Assembly: GCA_014281115.1 (NCBI GenBank) | Contig: JACONQ010000008.1 | Coordinates: forward strand, 2,232,001 to 2,296,000 | Origin: Laburnicola sp. R22_1 | Lineage: Eukaryota; Ascomycota; Dothideomycetes; Pleosporales; Didymosphaeriaceae | Direction of reading: 5' to 3' | DNA: 64,000 bases | In this document: positions 55,841 through 64,000 of the stretch, piece after piece | Layout: every line of letters starts with the position of its first letter | Position numbering within the stretch: position 1 is the stretch's first letter | The notes under the pieces: model-generated | Databases searched by the model: none | Seen by the model: only the letters and a program-made list of their open reading frames with translations | Told to the model about the DNA's origin: nothing | Translations under genes and position numbers: made by a program

Positions 55841-58177
55841 TAAAATTTCTACTAATTTAACTACCTGTAGATAGTATTTTAAGGAGAAGTAAATATTATA
55901 TTACTATTTATAGCTAAATAAAAAAGTTAGTTTTAGAATTATTAGATAGATAGTCCCTATAAATCACTATAATTTTACTATAAATTATAGTAGATAGGTG
56001 TATCTAATTATATAGCCTTTACACACTAGTAGTTAGTGTAAATTATAGTGTTTTTACTATAAAATTAAAAGAGGCTAGCGCACTACTATTTTGCACTACT
56101 CCTATACTATTCTAAATAGTACTAGTGCGTCTTAGCACTAGATAGATACTTCTTATAATAGCTAAGCTTCTCTAATAGACATAACACAATTAATTAATTA
56201 ACTATACTACTTTTATCTTATCTTATTACATTAAGAATACCCGCATATCTAATAATTAAGAGTTTTACTACCTTAATTAAACTAATTATTATATCTTTAT
56301 TAATACTTAGGGATTCTATAGTAATCCTAACTAACTATTTAAACTACACACTATAGCTAAGGCAAATTAAAGCCTAAGCCTAATTACTAAAAGTCTAGAA
56401 TCTTATTAATCTAGCCCTACCTATTAAACCTATAATTAAACTAATTATACTAATAGCACTAGATATTAATTTCTATTAACTAAATAGCGTATTTGCTAAC
56501 GCACACCTAACTAACCCTAACAAATATCTAATTCTACTATTACAGCTATCGCAAATTAGTCTAAAGGATTATAATATGAATATAAACTATTATAAAAATT
56601 AACTTAAAACTTTTAAGATACTTAACTGCGTATACTATAATAAGAAGACAAACCTAGATAAACTAGTTACTCTTATATAATTAATAACCTTAGTACACTT
56701 ATAGACTAATTGCTATATACTAGGTTAATTAATTAGATAATAAATTAAAAACCTTATAATTATAGTTAGAGTAAACTAAGATAATAAAAAATAAAAGTAA
56801 GGGCTAGGTATTAAGATACCCTTAAGCTAATAAGGACTACTAGATTATAGGCAACCTAGCTTGCTAAGTATAATTATGTAGCTATAAAAGCTAAGTTTAA
56901 TAAAGTTCTAGAGCTCTAGAAGCCTAACTTAGTTAAGAAGAATTTTATAAAGGTAGTATCTAATATTATACCTATTTAGGTTATAACTTTCTATTAGAAT
57001 AGAAGTAAGAATTATGCTATTAAAAGAAAAAAATAGTAAAACTCTTTTAAAAACACATAGTAATGCAGCACCTAATTAAGGGCATATAAAAGAACGCTTT
57101 TACTACTATAAGATTATCTCTTACTAATAGTAGTGCAACTATATAGACTATAGATAGGGACGCCTATTCTATAAATAAAACAGTATTACTTAAGCAAGAC
57201 AAATTATGCGCTAAGAAAGCTAGCTCTAAAGCTAAATTCAAGTAGTCTATAATTATAGATAATAAGCTAATAAGAGTTAGTTGCTAAAAAGAATTAAACT
57301 TTAAGTATCCTACTTATAAATAATGCTATAATCTAAAAGACTACTTTTACGCTTTCTTTAAGAAATAACCTAAATAGTTTTAACTAAAGCTAGTAATAGT
57401 TGCCCTAATAAAATTTAGGATAGAGAATAATCTAGCGCTTATAGAAAGTATAAAATTTATAAAGCGTCTAAGATTACAAATACCAAGAGTTAAAGAATTA
57501 AGTACTTTTACTCTAACTTTAATTACTAAAGTTACTAATAATAAATAACTAGATAGTAAATAACTTACTATCCTTTTAGTAAGCTTTAATACTGCCTCCT
57601 ACTACTTAGACCTAAATGTATACCTACTATATTACTTTGTAATCTATAATTCTAGCACAACTTACTATATTTTAATAATATTAATTATTGTATTATACTA
57701 TAACTACTATTAGTAAAAGACTTTATATAGGCGGGCTTAATATAAGTATAAATTAGAAAATATAAAAGTATCTATCTATATATTAAGAGTGTATAAAGAA
57801 GTAGAGTAATAAGGCTAAATAATATTACCTACTACCCTAATTTGCTGTGCAACCTAGTGTCTTTCTAATTACTCTATAGGTAAGGCCTCTAGTAGAACAC
57901 GCTAGCAGATCTAATAATAATTAAGAGAAGGGATAATATAATCCTCACTAAACTTTAAGAAATATATAATTAATAGGTACTAGAGTTTAGAGTAATACTA
58001 ATACTAAATTATACTATACCTAATAGTATGTACGCTATATATAAGATTACTACGCACACTATATAATAAGTGTAGAAGGTGGACACTAATATATAGTATA
58101 AATAACTAGGCTACCTAGGTTCTTAGGCACTAGAATATATAGTAAATTACTATAAGGAGGTGTGCCTTAAAGAACTA

Positions 58178-58190
58178 ACTATAGTTTAAT
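58178..58190. repeat. Left 13-bp target duplication of SINE-like copy C
   Basis: ACTATAGTTTAAT is identical to 58334-58346. Variable-length duplications of this size are typical of target-primed reverse transcription. Confidence 0.8.
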
Positions 58191-58333
58191 GTCTGCTTAG
58201 CGAGCTTAGGCTAATACGCTAATCTCTTTTTGTTAACACCTTTAAACGCTTTGCTGTGTATACAATAGTAGGAGGAATATCTACTATTATTGTAATATTT
58301 TTATTAGAAACCCCTTAGTCGCAAAAAAAAATC
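58191..58333 (+). mobile_element. SINE-like retroposon copy C, 143 bp, tRNA-like 5' end, A-tail
   Basis: It begins GTCTGCTTAGCGAGCTTAGG and CTAATACGCTAATCTC, which resembles the D-arm/box A region of Leu- or Ser-type tRNAs, followed by GTTAACACC about 35 bp later in the place of box B. The unique body and a nine-A tail (GTCGCAAAAAAAAATC) follow. A perfect 13-bp duplication flanks it. Two further copies are at 44,781 and 47,273, all in the same orientation. No coding capacity. Confidence 0.75.
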
Positions 58334-58346
58334 ACTATAGTTTAAT
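58334..58346. repeat. Right 13-bp target duplication of SINE-like copy C
   Basis: ACTATAGTTTAAT directly follows the A-tail. Confidence 0.8.
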
Positions 58347-61089
58347 ATAATACTTATAGCAGATTAAAGCTTAAGTAATAAATTAGATAATAGGCTAAAT
58401 AAATTAATAATAGTCCTAATAAGAAAGTTGCTATAGACTTTTATAACTTTAAAGATAAGAGCTCTACCAGCAAAAAAAGCTAAATACTTATTACTAATTA
58501 ATTCTTAGGCACAGCTTAAGATTTCTACTTTAAAGATAACTAACTAGCATAAATAATTATTAAACTACTAAAGGAATTTGTACTATTTATAAAATTATAG
58601 TTTAAGATAATAGTTAAAGTTACTAAATTAAAGAATAAAATCTTCTTAGTTAAGTAAGATATTTATAGATAGTGTACTAGTGAAGGTATTATTATTAAGT
58701 CTTTAGCACCTAATGCCTAAGCTTAAAATAAAAGAGCTAAACACTTAGAAGGTATAATTAAGGAGAAGAGTTATGTAATATAACTTAACGCTAACCTTCC
58801 TAGACACTATAGCTAGAAATTATATAAGCGGCTATATATCTATATAATTAAACTCTAAACTATACTAATTAATAGCGATTACTATATAAAGTATTCTTTA
58901 CAATAGTTGCTTTTTAAAATAGCATTATTACTTAACTAAAGAAACTAAACTAGGCTTATCTTAGAGCCTATAGCTATAAAGCCTTTACTATAACTAATAA
59001 TATAAAACGTAGTAAGAGTAAGCTCTAAAGGTTAGATCTAAAAGTATAGATTAAATACCTAGTAGACTACTAATTAACAAATATCTAGAGGATATAGATA
59101 CCTCTGCTTAGGAAAGTTATTAGTATCTAAGATATTATCTTTAACAAAAAATTAGTATTCTTAGGTAAAGAAAAAGACCTATTAGACAATCTTATATATA
59201 GCACTTATAAAAAGATTGCTGCATAGACCTAATTAGTAGAACTATTACCCTTACTACTAAAACACAAAATTACTAAGTCTTTATATAAGAATAAGTTAAT
59301 TACCAACTCCTATAAGAATAATAATAATACTCTAGAGTACTATTAAGGGAGAAAGATTAATTATACCTATCTAACACTACTAGTAACACCTTTGCCTATT
59401 ACACTACTTACCTAATTAATAGCAAGTCTTAAATACAATTAATATAAATAATTTCCTATTAGATTACTATAGCTAGATTAATGCGCTATACTATAGGTAG
59501 TTGCTTTCCTAGCTAGAACACAGGCAGGGGATAAAAGCAAATATAAGAGGAAGCTACTTAATAAGGCGCAATTTAACTACATACTTATAGTAAGAAATAA
59601 ACTCTATTAAAGTTAAATACTAGAACCTCTATCTTATGAAATATAGTTAAATAATTACTTACTATTTAATATATAGAAGGATGCTAAGTAATTACACCTA
59701 TAAAGCTATAAAGAAATATAGTCTTAAAGTAAAATATCTACTATTTTAATGCAATTATATAGCTACTAAATTCTTAACTATATATAGGTATATACCTATA
59801 AACTTAATAAATACTATTAATTTTAAAAGTGCAAAACTAGGTTAGTAGTGCACAGAGATTAATAACGCCACCTTACTATTTAGAATATCTATACTGCAAC
59901 TCTTATAGAATAATTATTTTGCCTACTTATATTTATAGCAGCTTAGCATAATCTAGAACTTAGCTAGTATAATATTACTAACGCCTTTGTCTACACAAAA
60001 CTAGATAGAGAACTCTATATAAGAATACTATAAGGTTATACCTAATTAGGCACTATCCTATAGTTGCATAAGGTACTATATAGTTTTTAAATTTTACTAC
60101 TACTATAGTAGAGAGAATTTACTAATACTCTTAAGAATTTTAGTTTTACTATAGTCCTATATAAATCTTACTATATAATTAAAGATAGTATTATTATTTT
60201 TATATATAGATAATATCTGTATACTATATAGGTAAGGGCACCTAAGAGGATTAAGGTTTTAATATTATCGCATAATAGCATTATGTAAGAATTATGTGAT
60301 GCCTGTGCGCTATAGCCTATATATTACAGAATCTTCTTCTTTTAATCTATACCTTTTCTAGAGATAAGTAATTAATACTAAGTTAGTTCTATTATATTAT
60401 TTTCTTTTCTTATACAATTATCCTGTACACCATCCACACTTGCTAGTATAGAGTATTAGATATTAATATTTATATAGCTAGCTATAGAGCCTATTTAACA
60501 CTAATTAGTAGTTAACTAACTCTTAACTACAAATTAGTAAGAGTAAAGATAGATTATATAAGTTATTATTAGTTATATAATTTATTTTATTATATCCTAT
60601 CCTTTATATATAAGGAAATAGCATATTAGATTTTTATAGAGTTAGTAAGTAACTATTACTACTATATAAAATAAAGGAAGCAATTATATAAAATATACAA
60701 AACTTATTTTTATTTATAGGAATAGTAGATTAGCTCTTTTATTAAGTTAGTAAGTAGATATTACTACTATATAAGATTTAAAAAAAGATAGTGTATTAAG
60801 CACACTACTAGTAACTATATAAACACATAGTTAGATAATAATAAACTCTAATAAAGCGCAACCCTTTATATAACTAATCTACTAAATAAACTAGTTATAT
60901 AATAACTACCTCTACTACTACTTTATATAAAGCCTTTGCCTTTACTACCTCTATCTTACAAAATAATACTACTATACCTAATTATACTAGACTATATAAT
61001 AAGTATACTAAAGGGATAGAAATATTAGAGGCAATACTACGTAAGGGAATAAGACCTAAGTACTAGAAGAATACGATTAACTTAGTAGA

Positions 61090-61364
61090 TATAATAGTTC
61101 GTGCCTGCCTCTCTACTAGTTATTTACTATTACCTTTCCTTTTACACCCTAATAGCGCTTTTTACCTTATAGAAGGCGCCTTTTTTAATTAGTGTTAGCG
61201 CGTAGTTAGCGTAGGGCCTATGTCCTACGCCGCCTACTATATAAGTAAGGGCCCCCTAGATCCCTTCCTTATCCCCTATCTTAGTATAGTCTTAATTTAG
61301 TTATCTCTTTTAACTATACTAGCTATCCCTAGTTTGCCCTATAAGGTCGTGTACCGCCCTTATA
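61090..61364 (-). repeat. Solo LTR (copy 3, inverted), perfect 5-bp target duplication
   Basis: This is the reverse complement of the 42,863 LTR: on the minus strand it starts TATAAGGGCGGTACACGACC and ends GAACTATTATA. GTAGA flanks it on both sides (61085-61089 and 61365-61369). No internal element sequence is attached, so it arose by LTR-LTR recombination after insertion. Confidence 0.85.
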
Positions 61365-64000
61365 GTAGATAATTCCTCTCTATTAGAAATGTAATTATAC
61401 ATAGTATATACTATTACTAATTATTATATATTATACTAAAAGGGATAGCTTTCTTAGAATTATTCTAGAAAGACTTTAAAGAATAGAAGAAACACTATTT
61501 TTAAAGTTAAACTATACATTTAGAAGAGAGCTTATTATAGTTCTAAAAGAAAAGAGTATTATACTAAGAAAAATACTAGAGCTATAAGTGCTAGTAAACT
61601 ATATAAAGTAGCATAAGATAATATAAATCTTACTTATATATTAATATCTTTGCTAGCTTACTTAACTATTTATATATAAATACTAAGGCTAATCTTAAAG
61701 ATACCTAAGCTAGTTAGGCTATTATACAAACCTAAATAGAGTAAGCTATTACTATTATAGGCACCTACACAGCTATAAGTCCCTATAGATATCTTAAGAG
61801 AACCTTTTTATAAGTACTAAGGATAATCTTATTTATACAAATAACTAAATAAACTACTACTCTTTATATATAGTACTTAACTACTATTTTACCTATCTAC
61901 TTATAATTATTAAACGCGGTATAGAATAGAGCTACTACTAGTTAAACGCAAATTATAGGCACTATACTAATCTATATAGACTAAGCCTATGCTATAATCT
62001 AACCTATATAAGCTTTTGTCTAAGCATAACCTACCTTCTTAAAGAATTCTAGCTAATAAGATAATCTAATTTTAAAAGGCATAGAATAAGGATAATAACT
62101 ATACTAGAGCTTTATATAATATTTTAGTAGATAAGACTAGAATTTTTATAAATCTATACAAACGTCTAAATATTGCTAAGGATTAATACTTAGATATTTT
62201 TTTAAATATCCTTACTAGCTATACAGCATAGTATTACCTCTATACTATCTACTCTAGATAATTATAGAAGTGCTTATACAAAGCACTTAATAGTTACTTT
62301 AATACTACTATTAACTATAACTAGTATTAAATAGACTAAACTATAATAACTTTTTATAATACTAGTATAAGAATCCTAATAAGAGTCTATATAAAGTTCT
62401 AGACTCTAATAGAAATTTTAATATAGATATTATGCAGTAATATAATAGTTTATTATTTATATCTCTTTATAGATAATAGTAAGAGCCCTTAGGTTACTCT
62501 ATGTTGTAGTCGCTATATGCACGCCCTTTTATTCTTTTTAGTTGCCTATCCTTTTAAAGAACCTATTTTGCCTTATTTTTATTATAGTCTTAGTATTATT
62601 AGCCTGCTAGTAGAGATATATCTATATAGTATTGCGAATTATAAGTAGGTAAAGGTACTAGTGTATATAGTTTTTATTATTATTCTCTTTAATAGTAGTT
62701 AACTATATAGAAATGGTAAGATTATAATTATAGTTATTCTAAAGATGCTTCTTTAGTAGGCAAAGGTTCTAGAGCTCTACTATATATACTACGTACGCTA
62801 GACTATTATATAACTACTTATATAGTAGCTATAGACTAACCTTCTTAAGCTAGACAATTTAGAGATCTGTCTATACCTAGTATAGATCTAGCAGGCCTCT
62901 TAGATACTATATACTTATTTGTTTAAATATATTTCTTAGCCTTTTAGTATATAATAGAATTGTAGCTTTATTAACTTATATATATACATTAATAAGTATC
63001 TTAGGCATAAAAATAAGTTATATTAGTTAGTTTAGCTATAGTGTTGCGTTTAATATAGTAGTAAAAGGAGGAGGCAAAGAATAAGGCAAGTAAGTAGCGT
63101 TACTAAGAAGTATTTTAACCTATTGTGCAGGTTTATAGGAAGCTAGTTAATAGTTAATAGTTCTACCTATAGTAATGTGTTTTATATACTTATAGTATAT
63201 AAGTATAGAGTAGTTACTAATATATACACAGGCATAGTGCACCTAACTAATATAATTAATATTATATAACTTACCATATAACTAATAACTAAGCGTATAC
63301 ACTTACTATGGCTAGCTAATATTTCTTATAGTAAAAATAGCTAAAGGAAAAAATACAAAATATAAAGTCCTAGAGATAATAATTAATAGGCTTACTCTTA
63401 TATAGAGAGTATTAGGTGCAGACTTTATTAAGAAAATTTCTCTCTATACTATTATTATATAAGTATGCCGTAAATACCTAGAGCTAGAGTAGTCTATATT
63501 TATCTCTAAGCCTACCTATAAAGCTCTATTTGCTAATCTCTATACATTACTTTAAGTTGTAATTAATTACTAATCTAATTACTACCTATAAGTGGCTAAT
63601 ATATACTATACTAATTGCAAATATAACTTTTTTATATAAAGAGGAAGATTACTAGGCTCTTATAGATAAGAATTTTATAGATAATTTATACTATTATTAT
63701 TATAATTTAAATTCTAATTAAATAATATTTATATAAGACTAAAGAAGTATTTTATATGCTATAAAAAGGTTGTTAGTCTTTTAACTAAGCTAGCGTATAC
63801 AGATACGAGTTATATAAAGTTTCGAGTCACTTTACTAAAACGCGACACCTGCACAAAATACGCGGTTTCTCTCTATAACGCCTTTATAATTGCCATTAAG
63901 TACACATAGATTTAAGCGTTGCAGCTGCTATAACTACTACAGCCCTTTCTAAAGCGCTTGCTATAGTAGATCTATATTGCTAAGCTGCTAAAGCCTTAGC
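61365..64000. other. Unclassified RIP-degraded repeat sequence
   Basis: AT-rich relic with broken frames. A plus-strand stretch at 62,120-62,400 (KTRIFINLYKRLNIAKD) may be retroelement gag-like, but I cannot assign it. The last ~200 bp (from about 63,790) are less damaged, with CG-containing words. Confidence 0.4.

Larger units (their letters stand above)
56550..60260 (+). pseudogene. Ty1/Copia gag-pol relic
   Basis: Plus-strand translation through stops shows, in order: a gag end with zinc-knuckle-like sequence (CYNLKDYFYAF, about 57,330), protease-linked sequence (VIYNSSTTY, about 57,640), an integrase stretch (LNANLP...LYIYIIKL, about 58,790-58,855), and a Copia reverse transcriptase (about 59,990-60,220) recognisable from GYT-LGTIL-LHKVLY, REFTNTLKNFSFTIV and a palm motif now reading YIDNI instead of the usual YVDDI. 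Stops and W/Q/C losses fit RIP. The relic is interrupted by the SINE-like insertion at 58,191-58,333. Its LTRs were not identified with confidence; TGTAAGAATTATGTGATGCC at about 60,286 could start one. Confidence 0.75.
41520..64000. other. AT-rich, RIP-degraded repeat compartment
   Basis: From about 41,520 the sequence changes abruptly to TpA-dominated DNA with few CpA and TpG. No open frame longer than about 80 codons remains over 22 kb, although retroelement coding regions can still be read through many TAA/TAG codons. This is the footprint of repeat-induced point mutation in Pezizomycotina. No intact gene was found. Segments not assigned below (41,520-42,862; 43,342-44,076; 44,364-47,272; 61,365-64,000) contain repeat-derived sequence I could not classify. 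Confidence 0.9.

Overview
The window is nuclear DNA of a filamentous ascomycete (Pezizomycotina, most likely Dothideomycetes). The evidence is short GT-AG introns of about 41 to 95 bp, fungal-specific proteins (PRM1, YPD1, GEP3, fungal-type mannose-6-phosphate isomerase), and extensive C-to-T/G-to-A damage in repeats that resembles repeat-induced point mutation (RIP). The species assignment is inference; no rRNA gene is present.

The window has two compartments. Positions 1 to about 41,500 are ordinary GC-balanced gene space. Genes in order: PRM1 (-, cut by the left edge), an unknown 327-aa protein (+), an unknown Cys-containing protein (-), an F-box-like protein (-), mannose-6-phosphate isomerase (-) divergent from a GT34 mannosyltransferase (+), the mitochondrial GTPase GEP3/MTG3 (-) divergent from mitochondrial aspartate aminotransferase (+), the phosphorelay protein YPD1 (+), a hAT DNA transposon with both ends and its target duplication intact, an AKAP7/ASCC1-like 2H phosphoesterase (+), a coiled-coil protein (-), tRNA pseudouridine synthase PUS4 (-), a broken PTH11/rhodopsin-like membrane protein (-), a doubtful small gene (+), a 994-aa four-span membrane protein (-) and BLOC-1 subunit 1 (+). 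Two divergent pairs are functionally coherent: PMI with the GT34 enzyme (mannosylation) and GEP3 with AAT1 (mitochondrial).

From about 41,520 to the right edge the sequence becomes extremely AT/TpA-rich and holds only wrecked repeats. These include a complete Ty3/Gypsy chromovirus (48,587-55,744) with 475-bp LTRs and a 5-bp target duplication, inserted into a ~107-bp minisatellite; a Ty1/Copia gag-pol relic (about 56.5-60.3 kb); three copies of a ~275-285 bp LTR, one a solo LTR with a perfect target duplication; three copies of a short tRNA-like SINE, one flanked by a perfect 13-bp target duplication inside the Copia relic; a 340-bp TTATTTATTA decamer array; and an inverted repeat pair.

The most unusual observation is an antisense reading frame inside the chromovirus, between its chromodomain and 3' LTR. 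It keeps an exact Zn(II)2Cys6 spacing although its glutamine-type codons have become stops. Other points of interest are a 3-nt micro-exon in the aspartate aminotransferase gene, a PMI gene without its usual N-terminal segment, and an in-frame 60-bp intron whose retention would add a hydrophobic segment.
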